This document shows positions 35,645-47,157 of a DNA stretch of 64,000 bases, in pieces (positions within the stretch are counted from its first letter, which is position 1; the number at the start of each line of letters is the position of its first letter). Both the position numbers and the translations under genes were made by a program. This DNA is from Epiperipatus broadwayi (taxonomy: Eukaryota; Onychophora; Udeonychophora; Euonychophora; Peripatidae). The notes beneath the pieces are model-generated. The model did not search any database. It saw only the letters and a program-made list of their open reading frames with translations, and was not told the DNA's origin. The DNA is taken from NCBI GenBank assembly GCA_028023455.1, contig JAQFVV010000020.1, positions 7,983,092-8,047,091 on the forward strand. The letters run 5' to 3'.

Positions 35645-36765
35645 CTATTTGATGGTAACCTTTTATTTGTTATCTAGAATTATATATTTTTTTGTTTATG
35701 AAGAGACAGTTGATTTGAAGAAATGGATATATCATACTTTACTATCACAGCATAATTATTTGAAATACAATTGGAATTGTGATTGCTAATCAAGCAGAAT
35801 GATAAGATTAGTTATTTAACTTCATGGAAAATACTAAATGTGAATCCCGTAATTCAATTTATATTCCAACATATTTATGTGTGATGAAAAAGTGAACTTT
35901 TTATATAGATTAACAGAATGCTTTCATGTTTTATAAGATTTTATTGCATGAATATAAAATAATCAAAAAAGAAGCTATTGTGGATGAATGAATTTGTGAA
36001 AAGAAAAACTATGTTATGCTTTTTTTTAAGAATACACTAATCCAAAATTATTGAAGTATCCAAATTGTAGCACAATAAAGTTAGATTATGTTTTAACTGA
36101 CAAAAAATGTGTATTTGAAGACTGTAATTTAATAGATTCAACACTCAAAGTGATCATTATTAAAGAAATGTAAGTCACATTTTGATACAAAGTCAGAGAA
36201 TAAAAACTGTCAAGAAAAATATTAATAGATATTTCTGACATTTAGAATGTCTCCAATGAAGTTAACTACAATTTGAAATTTTTTAAAAAATATTAATACT
36301 CACACTTGAGTAAAATCAATAAAATAAGAAGTTCCTCATCTAAGAATTATTCCATAGATAACTGATGCAAACATTCAATAAGTTTTTAACTGAGTCTTTT
36401 AAAACTGACTCATTTAGAAAAAACGGAATATCTGGAATTCAATAAACTAATAGAAAGGTAGTAAATGATAACATAAGGAAATTTAACTATGAAATAGAAA
36501 ATAAACGCAAAGAGTCTTATAGTCTCTTTTAGAGGAGAAGAGAGTAAAAGTTTCAAAAACATAAAGCAATATCTTAGTATTGGAAGATTTTGCAATGAGA
36601 AAATAAGGTAGTGGTATTACTAAAAAGAGAAATGGCATTATCATATATATGGAAGAATTCCACAAAAAATTATATACTAATAAGGAATAGTAAGATGGAG
36701 TAATCCCTACAAATGTTACATCTCTTAAAATTTTGAATATTCTAAATGGTAAAGGTGAAATAAGC
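35645..36765 (+). pseudogene. RTE relic (copy 3), 3'-truncated
   Basis: Collinear with RTE copy 1 from its first codons (about 35648) through the endonuclease to the start of the RT. 'GAGACAGTTGATTTGAAGAA' matches the 'EETIDLKS' segment. 'AAGTTAGATTATGTTTTAAC' matches 'ELDYILT' and 'AAGTGATCATT' matches 'SDH'. Then come the 'KKRGDIM'-like segment near 36635 and 'ACATCTCTTAAAATTTTGAA' near 36718. Similarity stops near 36765 before the catalytic RT motifs. Many stops and indels; old insertion, same orientation as the gene. Confidence 0.7.
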
Positions 36766-37677
36766 AATCAGAATAGAAGTATACCTGATGTTGAGAATTG
36801 TGGGAGTTTTTTGTTTTTAAATTGAACATGAATAGATTACTATCTGCAAAAAACAACAACAACAAATGAATTTGCTCTTTTGCCCCTTTTTTAAAATTAT
36901 GCTTATACGATTGCTTGTAATAATATATTTCAATGTATAATAACAATGTACTTAGCACAATTGAGCAGATTGTTTGGCTAGGGGGTGTAATGTGTATGGC
37001 TAATGGATAAGAATTATACTTGAAAGATGATTCTTTTTCTTGTAAGCCGAAACAGTTTCTTTCAAAAATATTTAATTGTATATATTGTAACATTACAGTA
37101 TCACTGTAAATTGGCTATTTAAAAACTATAAAAATTTTATTGGCTTTAATTAATTTAAGTTTTATAGTTAGGGAACTGTATTCATCACTCATTGGTTGTA
37201 AAGAATAGATCATTATCATATTTAAATAGTCTCTCATACCAATGTTTATAAGAAATATAACATTAAAAAACATTTTGAATAGCTTTATAGGTTGATTTTT
37301 TTTTTTATAGACCTCTAAATTTGTAGGAAGAAAATACGTAATCTTTTATTGCTGTTCTTATTAAAATATAAAATGGCTGATTGTATAAATCAAAAGAAGT
37401 GCAACACGCATACAACTAATAATTCAAAAATAGAAATGTAAAATAGAATTATAAATATAATATTATATTTTTATTATGTGTAAAATAGACAGTCATTACA
37501 TTTTATATGTTGTGTGCATGGATGCTTCTGTATTTAAATGTAATTTTAAAAAAAAAAATCGATTTAGATTCTATTTGGCAAGATTGATTTAATTTGCTAA
37601 GAATATTTCAATTATTTGTTAAAAGTCATTTAGAATAAACATCTGAGAACTTTATGGTTTGTGATTTATTTATGTTC
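36766..37677. other. Intronic AT-rich stretch, no gene seen
   Basis: No recognisable coding, RNA or mobile-element feature. The minus-strand open frames here are composition artefacts. Confidence 0.45.
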
Positions 37678-37799
37678 AATAAAATATTTGTATGTCAAGC
37701 GTTGTTGGCCGAGTGGTCAGCACAGCTGCCTTACAGGCAGTTGTTGCGGGTTTACTTCCCAGCTGATGCTTTGACAAATGAAAAAATAAAATATTTGTA
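37678..37799 (+). mobile_element. Complete 92-bp tRNA-derived SINE (family B) with 15-bp perfect target duplications
   Basis: The element is 37693-37784. AATAAAATATTTGTA flanks it exactly on both sides (37678-37692 and 37785-37799). It starts 'TGTCAAGCGTTGTTGGCCGA', with Leu/Ser-type A box 'TGGCCGAGTGGTC'. B box 'GGGTTTACTTCC' follows about 40 nt later, then 'GATGCTTTGACAAATGAAAA'. Pol III boxes, an A-rich end and LINE-type duplications define a SINE. At about 92 bp it is barely longer than a tRNA and has no tRNA-unrelated body. The sister copy at 43517-43620 confirms both ends. Confidence 0.92.
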
Positions 37800-40794
37800 A
37801 ATTATTTTTTCTTAAAACCTGGAAATAAAAGTTTTTACTGCTTTCTTTTAAAAAATCTTAACTGTAATATTTTGCATGGAAAAACACATGATAACTTCTA
37901 ACATTTCACTGACAATGAAAGAAACTCCCAATGTATGATGGAGAATATTAGGTTTTCCAGATATCATGTGATAACAGATATAAAAGGTTAAGCTGGGGAA
38001 ATTCAAGCAGTTCTCTACAAGTTTTCAGTGTATGTAAGACCTAAACTGGTCCAAAATTTTAAATAGCCATTTTGTTTTTATCTGCATGGTGGAGGCTAAC
38101 CCTACAGGTATGCAGATGCCTTTGCTAGGCATCTGACCTCATAGTTCTGGAAGAATGATGGACCACAACAAATAGCTATAAATAATCATTGATTAATTGC
38201 AGTAATTCTTTATTTCAAGATATCTCATTTATTATAGTCAACTGTTAATAGAAAATAGACAAATTGATGGTGGAATTGCTGCCTCAATATTTAACATATC
38301 GCTGAATTTTCTTTAATCAAAAAATAATAATAAATAGCTGATGTATTTGGAAAAATTGTACTTCTTAATTTCAAACAAATTGCTAACATATTCTCCATAT
38401 TTTCTTCACTACAAGAAAGGATATCTGTAAGTCTTAAGGTTGTGAATTTATCTCGTCTTCAATTATAAAAGGAAATATATATTTTAAATAATATTTTTTA
38501 ACTCATATATGCTTCTTATAAATTTGTTGCTAGAGAACTAAATTTTGATTTAAAAGTGATGAAGATTGTTTTGCTGTGGATAATAAACTTTGCTTTGTTA
38601 GCAATATGATTAGAATTATTGACCTCATGAATTAAAGACCAAAAATTAACTGTTACTTATAACGAATTATGAATGTGTATTTAGTTGCTTAAGAAATTGC
38701 GTTGAGGATTAACTGTGTAAACATCACATGATCAATACGTATAGAGAGTTTTGCCTGTTTTAAGGATTATCCATGCTAAATATGTGAATAATATTCAAAG
38801 CATAATGGATCATAAAGAATATTTAAATGCTACTCTTAAATTGTGGATTCTCCAAAAAATATTAAATATAATAAATGACAAAATTTTAAGCAATATTAAG
38901 AATGGATTAACTTGAATTAATAAGTAAACCAAATAGAATTGAATTCTTTTATGCTATTTCTGAAAAGGATAATATTACAACAGTGAAATGAAGTATGCAA
39001 TAAGCCAGATGGATTATTTGAATATGCCTTTTACTTTCTTAGTTAATTTATATTATAGTTGTTTATTAATATAATAAAGTATTCTAAGATATTGTATTCA
39101 AGTAAAGGTAATATATAATATTATTATTGTTGAGATTAAGACATTAAATGTAATTTATTTTAGGATTGGGTTGTTCAAATATAAGTAGTTATCAAATTTA
39201 AATTAAATGGCTATTTCGACCTCAAAGTTAAGTGGAGTTAATTATCCTTATGTAGATGAATAAATCTGTAAAAAATATTTTGTACATCATTCATATTGTT
39301 AGTATTATTTTTTTCTATTATCTAGAGTATAACAAACCAGCTTAATTATTTAATTATATTTTTGTTAGCAAAGTAACTCTTCTGATGTTCAAGGCTACAA
39401 GTGAATCCAGTAAAGAATCTTGAGGCAAAAATAAATAAGCCTGATATGGTAAATTATCATCTAGGTTTGCTAAGCAATGATTTGTACTTGCTTATCTTAA
39501 AAGAGTGAAAATTTCTCCACTGTTCATAAATAAGGTTGGTAAATAATCGACTGGTTAATAAAACAAATTACTTAAGAACAACCATAAAACATTTATTTTT
39601 TATGATTATAATAATTATTATCCTCCAGTAATAAATTGAGGATTATCTTTGTGAAATATTAATACAATCTATTACTATTAAATGTGCATGTCTTTACAAC
39701 ACTGTCTAACAACCAAGATCAAATTAGTTTAGAAAACTAACAGTAATATTTATCAAATGCTTTATACATATTATTATTATTATTATTTGTTTTTGTTATT
39801 GATTTTTATATTGTGCTATAAAGTAATTGTTAATTTTAATATTTCTCTTTGTCGTTCCTTAAGCAATATCATCATTGTACATTCACGATATTAAAGGTAA
39901 TATTTGAAATATAAAACTTACTTGTAAAACTTATCTGGATTGAATACATCATTATCCTATTAATGTTATCTGAAAAGTAAAAGTATTAGATAAGATGGTG
40001 AAAATAAAACCCCTTTTGCACTGTTGTATCCTAGAATGCATAAACATACTTGATATCCATGCATTTATTAGATAACCCTGAAATAAATTATTGTTCAACC
40101 TTGTATTTAAATTTTCTAGCCTTAGTTTTAGAAAACACAGATTAAGTTATTCTTGGTTAAAGCTTGAAATAAGAAACAATATTCCCAAAGATTTTATTGT
40201 GAAAGAAAATAAGAGTAAGAGTACATGTAATTTTATAAAACCCTGAGAAGTTAATTTATTTATTTTATTAAATGTTAATGATTATTAGAGTACAGAATAA
40301 TTATAGCTCATGTGGAAATAGATAAAACTTGTTTGCATAATAATTGCAAATCAAACGAAATATAGTAAACACACTTCTTTCTTTTTCATCTCAACCGCAT
40401 TTTCCACATTGCCGACTTGGGTTGGTTGTAATATATAAACACATGATGTATAGAACCTTAGAAATTTTTTTTATTATAAATAGGGAGCATGGGGATTTCT
40501 TAAAAAATTGCTGATCCATAACTAAGCTAGCTATCCAATAATAGATGGTAAGTGGATAACTACTAATACTGGAGGCAATGGTCTAGATTTAATCAAGATT
40601 GGTTAGATAAGTGTTGATTCACTAACTATAAGAACAAAACTGTGATTTCAATATAAATGATCTTCATCACTAATGGGAGTGATGTCATTCTCTTACAAGT
40701 GCTAAATCCATGGGTTTTTTTAAAAATATTAAATGTAAGTTTGTTATTTTTGGATATATATAATATAAATGTCTCTTTCTTTTTGTCTTATCAG
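37800..40794. other. Intronic AT-rich stretch, no gene seen
   Basis: It contains a small hairpin (GCAGATGCC/GGCATCTG near 38111), a solo end of the 'TATAGAGAGTTTTG' repeat family at about 38733-38763, and no coding or transposon protein feature. Confidence 0.45.
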
Positions 40795-40855
40795 AACAGG
40801 TGAATTAACAAATCGATTATCTTCAGATACTCAAGTAATACAAAATGCTTTAACC
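40795..40855 (+). CDS. ABC subfamily B half-transporter (ABCB10-like), exon B
   Basis: A 61-bp exon between a TTATCAG acceptor (40788-40794) and a GTAAGG donor (40856). It completes the split codon left by exon A and encodes 'RTGELTNRLSSDTQVIQNAL' plus T. 'TGEL.NRLSSDT' is a hallmark of ABCB half-transporters in the intracellular loop that couples to the nucleotide-binding domain, and its wording is closest to ABCB10. It ends in phase 0, as exon C requires. The preceding intron is 31,413 bp and the next is only 78 bp. Confidence 0.88.
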
Positions 40856-40933
40856 GTAAGGGACTTTTTTCATATTTTATGTATTTTTATTAATAATGTA
40901 TTTATTTATTAAAATGTTTGTTTGTTTTTAAAG

Positions 40934-41069
40934 ATCAATATATCTTTATTGGCAAGATATTCCCTGCAGATAGTTGGTTCTATCATCTTAATGTTTATGC
41001 TAAGTCCTGCTCTTACTGGAGTCCTATTAGCTGTTGTCCCTATTATTTCTATTGGAACAGTACAATATG
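40934..41069 (+). CDS. ABC subfamily B half-transporter (ABCB10-like), exon C
   Basis: A 136-bp exon after TTTTTAAAG (acceptor AG at 40932-40933), ending at a GTAAGC donor at 41070. It encodes about 45 residues beginning 'INISLLARYSLQIVGS', then the hydrophobic 'LMFMLSPALTGVLLAVVPII', consistent with a transmembrane helix pair and the short luminal turn found at this point of the ABCB fold. It ends one base into a codon (TAT G), which exon D completes as Gly-Lys-Tyr. A Penelope-like element begins about 370 bp downstream in the next intron. Confidence 0.88.
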
Positions 41070-41439
41070 GTAAGCTAAATTCAGTGGATTTTTAATTTTT
41101 ATAAATAAATTAGTGTATAAAAACAAAATTTTTATTAAAATTTATTATAAAATAAGCAAATATTAAATAAGATAAAACAGTTTGGATTTTCTTTAGTGTA
41201 TGAAAAACTGTAAAGTCCTTGAGAAATTAAAAGCAATCTATTTTTCAAAGGATACTTGAAGAAAAGCCAAATGAAATCAGAAAATAAGTATTCAATGACA
41301 AGAAAAAATACAGAATAATTGCAATGACAATAATATATATGTGTGAGGGAGAATAGAAAAAAGTTGGATTCTTCTCATAATATCTTTAAGATATCTGTAG
41401 TGATAGGGTGAGGAAAGTTATTTATTTTTAAAATTTCGC

Positions 41440-42540
41440 CATCCATCCTCATTCCTTCCAATAAGTGGAATAATATCTAGTATTTTCCTCAATTATTTTG
41501 AAAAGCATATGCGCTATGTCAACGATGTATTCTTAGCAGTACCAGAACAAATAATAACGGATATTCAGAAAGAACTGCAAACACAAACCTCCTTAACAGT
41601 TAGCTGCACAACAGAAAACCTCCAGCACAATGTTAAATATCAGGATATCCAAATTTATAGAGACCCTCACCAACTTACCTACACCATGATAGTCAAGCCA
41701 TTGGAAATTTGAGGATTTATACATTCGAACTCACCCAACTCACATAAATTGGCTGGGCTCACATTCTTCCTGCACAGAAATCATAGACTATGTAAATTTG
41801 AAGCCAACCACAAAAAGAAACTCACAAACTATTAAAGAATTGGAAAATGTTGGATTTTCACACAACATTATCTACAAAAAGATTAGGCAATTTCAAACTA
41901 AGCTACAAACTGACACTGTTAGAAACAATAAACCAAGAATGCTGCTACCTTACATACCATCAATTGCTAGGAAATATAAAATATTTGCTGAGTCCTTCAA
42001 ATTAGGATTCCACACCCTGCCTTCAACAAACAGAATGATAAGCAATACTAAAGACAAAATATCTTCTGACCAAAGAGCCCAAGCAGTTTACAAAATTTCA
42101 TGCTCAACCAATGGATGTAGAGCAGCATATTATGGAGAGACCTGTGCCAACATCACCACCAGAACATCTGAACACCACTATTTATACATGAGAGCTCTAA
42201 ACAATATGGAAAACAAATCCATATTCTTTGAGCACCAAAGACAACAGGCCATGTGCTTGAATCCACTATGGCAAGGGCACTGTGCACTGAACATAATGAT
42301 ATGAAATGAAAGATAAAAAAGGCATGCTTTATTGCAAATGACAACTATGCAATAAATAGAAAAGAATCGTGCTTTGCAATCTCCAAAAAAATGGTCTGTA
42401 TGAAAGAAAACTTTGAATAAATTTTGCATAAATTACTGCTAAGCTTTGCTTAAAATCTCAATGTAAGCTGACACTCCTAAGATAGGCTATGAATATGGAG
42501 ACCTAAGTGCTCTGAAAGCGCTAAACCTTTTAATTCTTTT
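41440..42540 (+). pseudogene. Penelope-like retroelement remnant with GIY-YIG endonuclease
   Basis: The end of the reverse transcriptase is readable: an upstream 'ISSIFLNYFEKHMRYVNDVF' carries the R-Y-V-x-D catalytic motif with the first Asp changed to Asn, followed by 'VKYQDIQIYRDPHQLTYTM'. A frame break near 41712 precedes the linker and endonuclease frame 41798-42304. There 'AVYKISCSTNGCRAAYYGET' (residues 96-115) is the GIY-YIG core, with a C-x5-C insertion typical of Penelope enzymes, and 'TRTSEH' (121-126) supplies the conserved Arg and His. The frame ends early at 42304, so the distal endonuclease is lost. Less decayed than the 2440 copy and different in sequence, so a separate lineage or age. 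Confidence 0.75.
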
Positions 42541-43501
42541 CTAATAATACTAGGCTTCACTTTTTTGCATAAAGTGCAATTTAAAATTTACCACTCAAAG
42601 GTGAAGTAAAAACATGGATTATATTTCATATTGTTTAGATATCTGTTCATCTTCGTTTTTGATTGATATAAAGGTATTTCTAGGAACATTGATGGATTTA
42701 CTTGGAAATCACTGGGAATTTTTTTCCCAGTTGCTAATTGCCATGTAGCTGATTTGGATGGCTCTTAGAGCCATTTGTTAACATTTAATTGTCATAAGCT
42801 TTTGGGTCAGCAAAAGTAATTAAATAATTAGGAATGATATATTTGATAAATATCAGTGTTTGTAATATTAAAAATTGACCAGGATTTTAAACATCTGGTA
42901 GATAATTTCATTGAGAAAGACCAGATGGATCAGATAAAAGGCATCTAGTATGGGTTGCATGAATTTTCCTGTGCTTGTAAAAAACTAACATTGAATTCTC
43001 AATATCATCTCTTTTGACAATGACTAAAGATCTTCAGAAATACTTTATCATCAATAGTGATCCTCAGGAGAAAAAAAAACAATATTCATCAAAAATTTAT
43101 TCATCATCTATAACCTTGGTAACAACAAATTCCACTGCATTTCATTTACGAGTGTCTTACTAGACTAATATTCTCCATTGTTTAAGGGACTGAAGAGTTG
43201 CAGACTCTTGAGCTCAAAGTCCATGAATTGCAACAAAGCTCTTTTACTTCCAATGCTCAAACTTCTTATGAACTCCTAAGAAATAACCTATTCAATTATT
43301 ATTACCAAACAATATTTTGAATATTTTATTTACATCATTGATTATGATGAGATGACTGTGGTAGATTTGTCACAGTTATGTCATAATCAGTGGGTATATT
43401 TTTATGTAGGGTAAGTTCAAATTAAATCCATTTTTCATTACTATTGTCATTTAACCTAATATAGTTTTTCATGTTATACCCCTAGGATTTTAGTCATGGT
43501 T
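42541..43501. other. Intronic stretch, no gene seen
   Basis: Some of the sequence may belong to the 3' end of the Penelope-like element, but no motif is visible. No exon or RNA gene recognised. Confidence 0.4.
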
Positions 43502-43635
43502 ATCTTCTTTCAACTTTTTTTTATGTGTCATAGCATTGGCCGGGACGTGAACCCACAATCCAGGCAACTGCCTGCAAGTGCAAGGCAGTCACACTGACCT
43601 CTCGACCGCCAATGCAAGACATCTTCTTTCAACTT
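43502..43635 (-). mobile_element. tRNA-derived SINE (family B) on the minus strand with 15-bp perfect target duplications
   Basis: Element 43517-43620, flanked by ATCTTCTTTCAACTT at 43502-43516 and 43621-43635. Read on the minus strand it starts 'GTCTTGCATTGGCGGTCGAG'. It passes through 'GAGAGGTCAG' (A box region), reaches B box 'GGGTTCACGTCCC' and ends 'GCTATGACACAT' plus an A run. It shares both ends with the copies at 28901 and 37693. Confidence 0.92.
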
Positions 43636-44449
43636 AATCTTGGATTTGTTATAAAATGTAAAATGTTTATCTCTAATGCAGTTTATGACATAATCATATT
43701 TATACTAAATTTCCTAACCTTTAAACTATATTCTCTTATAATATATTATATTATTTGATGTCATTTAATTTTTTTATATATTGATAGTTTATTATTAGTT
43801 ACAAGATTATTACACTTTGTAATAATTAACTTTGCTTTTGTAAATTTGATTGTAAGCTGCTTTACATGAGGCAATATAGACATCTCCACTGATTTACTTT
43901 ATCTTTCTAATAATTCTTTCACTGCCTTTTCCCATCCCCCTTTATCTGTTTCATCCTTGTTCCATCCTTCTGCTTGTTCCCTCTCTCTTGTATTGTATAC
44001 AACATACAGCATTTCATAGTCTAACAAATATTCCGCAAATAAAACAAATCTTACTTTAACCATAAGCCTAGTCATAACCCTAACCCTAATCCTAACACTA
44101 GTCATCTTTGTTGATTTATATATTTTACAGAAAGTAAAACTTATTGGTGTTATTATCTATTTATATATCCATTTAAGAGCATGGTTTGTTGGAGCATCAT
44201 CTTGAGCCCAGTATTCATGAATCTAAATGTTATTAGTTCAATCCTTATACTAGATTATCTCTTGATTAAGCCAACAGTATCTGAAGAATACCACTTCCAA
44301 AAACATGATTTATATCCCATATATGGTATTACTAGCAAAAATATAAATAAAGTTTGGAATTGTTAAAAAATTTAACCATTCACCTAAATATTGAAAATAA
44401 TCGTACATAACTAGTGACATGTAACATATATGTTATGAAAACTATTAAA
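43636..44449. other. Intronic stretch with a short telomere-like run
   Basis: At about 44076-44099 there are three to four degenerate AACCCT-like units ('TAACCCTAACCCTAATCC'). This is too short and isolated to be a telomere. The small open frames have no motif. Confidence 0.5.
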
Positions 44450-45375
44450 AAAGGACATTATTTATAGATAATATTTCTAATGTTCAGAAACATTTCAGTA
44501 TCTTTAAGTTAGAACTTGCAAATTGTTTTAAAATAGTGACAGACTTTGAAGACAGTTCGAACTTAACTGAGATCAATAAGAAGATAACTGATGTTGAACT
44601 GTAACAAAGTCAGTTGAAACAAAAAAAGCAATTCATTAGTAAATTTTAAACAGGTAAGACCCTGTATAAAGAAATAATATGAAAATCTTTAAAATGGAAC
44701 AAAAAATAGTTAATAATGATATAAGAAAATGTAATTGTGATATTAACATGGAAAACTATAGAAGAGAATAAAGGTTTCAAAAGGGAAAAAAAACATCTTG
44801 ATATGGGAAGGAAAGTTGTGAGTAATATGAATAAAAGATGGAATTATTATTAAAAAGAGGGATGATATTATGAGATTTCTGAGAGAATTCTGCAAAACAT
44901 TTTGTAATAATAAAAAAAAACCAGAAAACAAAGTAACCATCATAATACTACATCTTCTAACTTGCCAAATGAGATATATAATTAAATCTATGAAGTAAGA
45001 AAAACTCTAGGGAATAATAGAATTATTACTGATATCATAAAAGAAGTAGATGATGAAAGAGAAAAATTGTTGCCAAACTATATACCAAGTCAAAAATGAT
45101 AAAGTTGTACCAGATGATTGAAAGAATGCCATAATAATATTGATATTTAAAAAGCAAACATCAGTCTTCCATCAGTTTTATACAAGATCTTTATCAAAAT
45201 AGTTATAAATTGTCTGCTATAAACTTCAAGATTCACATCAATTAAAAGAGCAAGATAGGATTTAAAAATGATTTTAGCACAGTGTTCATATCTAATTATT
45301 GAGAGAAGTTACAGAAAGAATCAATTGATATTAATTGCCATTATGATTTGCATTCGTAGATTATGAAAAAGAAAT
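44450..45375 (+). pseudogene. RTE relic (copy 4), truncated at both ends
   Basis: Collinear with RTE copy 1 from the 'NLQKHSNEFKLEL' segment (copy 1 about 6935) to 'FVDYEKAFD' (copy 1 about 7915). Examples are 'AATGTTCAGAAACATTTCAG' at 44478 and 'GATCAATAAGAAGATAACTG' near 44571. 'GATTATGAAAAAG' near 45358 marks the last clear match. Many stops and deletions. Same orientation as the host gene. Confidence 0.7.
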
Positions 45376-46968
45376 TAACATTTAAGAATCATAAACTTTT
45401 AAATAGGATTTGATATTTATGAGGAAATTTTAAAATGTAAGAATATTACACAATTAGATTTATTTTCCTGTTTTTATGGGATTTTCTCCACTTTATAGAA
45501 ATAAAAATTTCTTGATGAGGAAAGAAGATAATAAAAGAACAGTTCTGAAAACAGTGAATTTTAAATAAAATTTTAAATTTCCAACTTTCTCCATTTTTCA
45601 TTATAAAATATAATTTTGTTTATAATAATACTTAATTCAAATTAATTTCAAATGGGATTCTTAAATCAAAACTTCTAGTATTTATATGATTTAAGTTTAG
45701 CAGTTTAAAACAGGTGATTTTTAATTTAGAATGTTTTTTTCTTGGGATTTATTCTCTGATAGGATTTTATTTTCAGTTGAATAATTAATCTGTACCATAT
45801 TTTTGTGGCTTTTAAGTATTTGGTCATTTTTCTTTGCAGATCACTATTCTCAGATTTTTAACTTTTTTAGCATATACAGTTACAAATAGTATATGTTTTT
45901 TTGATTTTGGAAACATAATGACTAATATGTAATTTTGTACTTTTATATTATTTCTTTATTCTCATCAATAAATTTAATTTTAGAAAAATCTCCAGAGAGA
46001 AAAGTTTGGTGTTATTAACAACCTATGTTATTTTCAAATTTCAAGCATATCATTTTCAAAATATTCATTTAATATGGTTTGAATTTTAAATAAAATTACA
46101 AGTCATACTTCCATGTCTTATTTACCTTCTTATAATACCTCACATTACATCTAAGGTTATATATTCAGTTTTCATCTGTCTATTTTTAGTTTTTATTTAA
46201 CTAAAATAATAAAAACTATTATTTATTACTTCAAAAATAAAATTATTCAACTATTGAGTTTGTGCATGAATGTATACATCTCCAGTGTACACTTCAACTA
46301 TATATATTTGTGAATAAAATTATTCATTCAAAATTTCTACAGAGTCTGTATTATTTTATATATTAATTATTTATTCTTTATAGAAAAATTAAACTTGTTT
46401 ATAGCAATTGTTTGATTTCCCTCTTCAAATTTTCTATTACAAAAATGTATTTAACTTTATGTACTTTTCTGTTGTCTTTTTTGCATTATTTATGATCAGC
46501 AAAACCAATATTCAATCTCGACTGTTTTTATGTATTTGTATGTAAGATCTTTATGGCTTTATAGTTATAGCATTCATATACCATGAATTTTTGAGAAGAG
46601 TTGATGATTTTTAGGAATTTTTCCCAAGTAGCTCACTCACAGCCAACCTTTTTAGACATCCAGGGTTAGATAGGGAAATGAGTATTTAGCTAATTATTTG
46701 CTTAAACCACCACACATAGCATTTGATTATAAACTAGGTTATTGCTTTTAAATTTCTCTGTGAAGGACTGCTGGAGAAGTTCTTTGTATTGTAGTAAACT
46801 GTTTAAGATTATTCTACTAATTACTTAATTATTTATTGTTGTTTTTTAATCTTTGGTTTGCAGTAGCTTATTAATAAAACTTATTTATAACAATAATTAT
46901 TTAAAACCAATATTTAAATTAAATAATAACATATATCTGTGTAAACCATTTTTCTTTTGTAAATGTAG
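45376..46968. other. Intronic AT-rich stretch leading to exon D
   Basis: No coding or repeat feature recognised apart from AT-rich simple sequence. The final bases form the pyrimidine-rich acceptor of exon D. Confidence 0.45.
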
Positions 46969-47157
46969 GTAAATATGTTAAATCTTTACGTCAGGAATTC
47001 CAAGATGAATTAGCATTAGCCAGTGCAACTGCTGAAGAAACTATTTCAAATATCCGTACTGTGAAGATGTTCTGTAGTGAGGAAAAGAGTCAGAGGAATT
47101 ATAACAGTGATATCAATAAAAGCTATCAAGTAGGCAAAAAGTTATCATTTATCCAAG
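46969..47157 (+). CDS. ABC subfamily B half-transporter (ABCB10-like), exon D
   Basis: A 189-bp exon after AATGTAG and before a GTATTT donor at 47158. It encodes about 63 residues: 'KYVKSLRQEFQDELALASAT', then 'AEETISNIRTVKMFCSEEKS', then a polar helix ending 'GKKLSFIQ'. The 'AEE.I.N.RTV..F' motif is the conserved extended helix of ABCB transporters that runs into the fourth intracellular segment. The exon starts and ends in the phases expected from its neighbours. The next exons (last transmembrane helices, Walker A, signature, Walker B) were not found in the remaining 16.8 kb, so the following intron probably runs past the window end. Confidence 0.88.

Noticed and set aside
37693-37784. Possible functional tRNA-Leu or tRNA-Ser gene
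   Set aside because: Degenerate arms, an A-rich 3' end and flanking target duplications show a SINE, not a tRNA gene.
44076-44099. Telomere-like AACCCT units
   Set aside because: Only three to four degenerate units in mid-intron; not evidence of a chromosome end.
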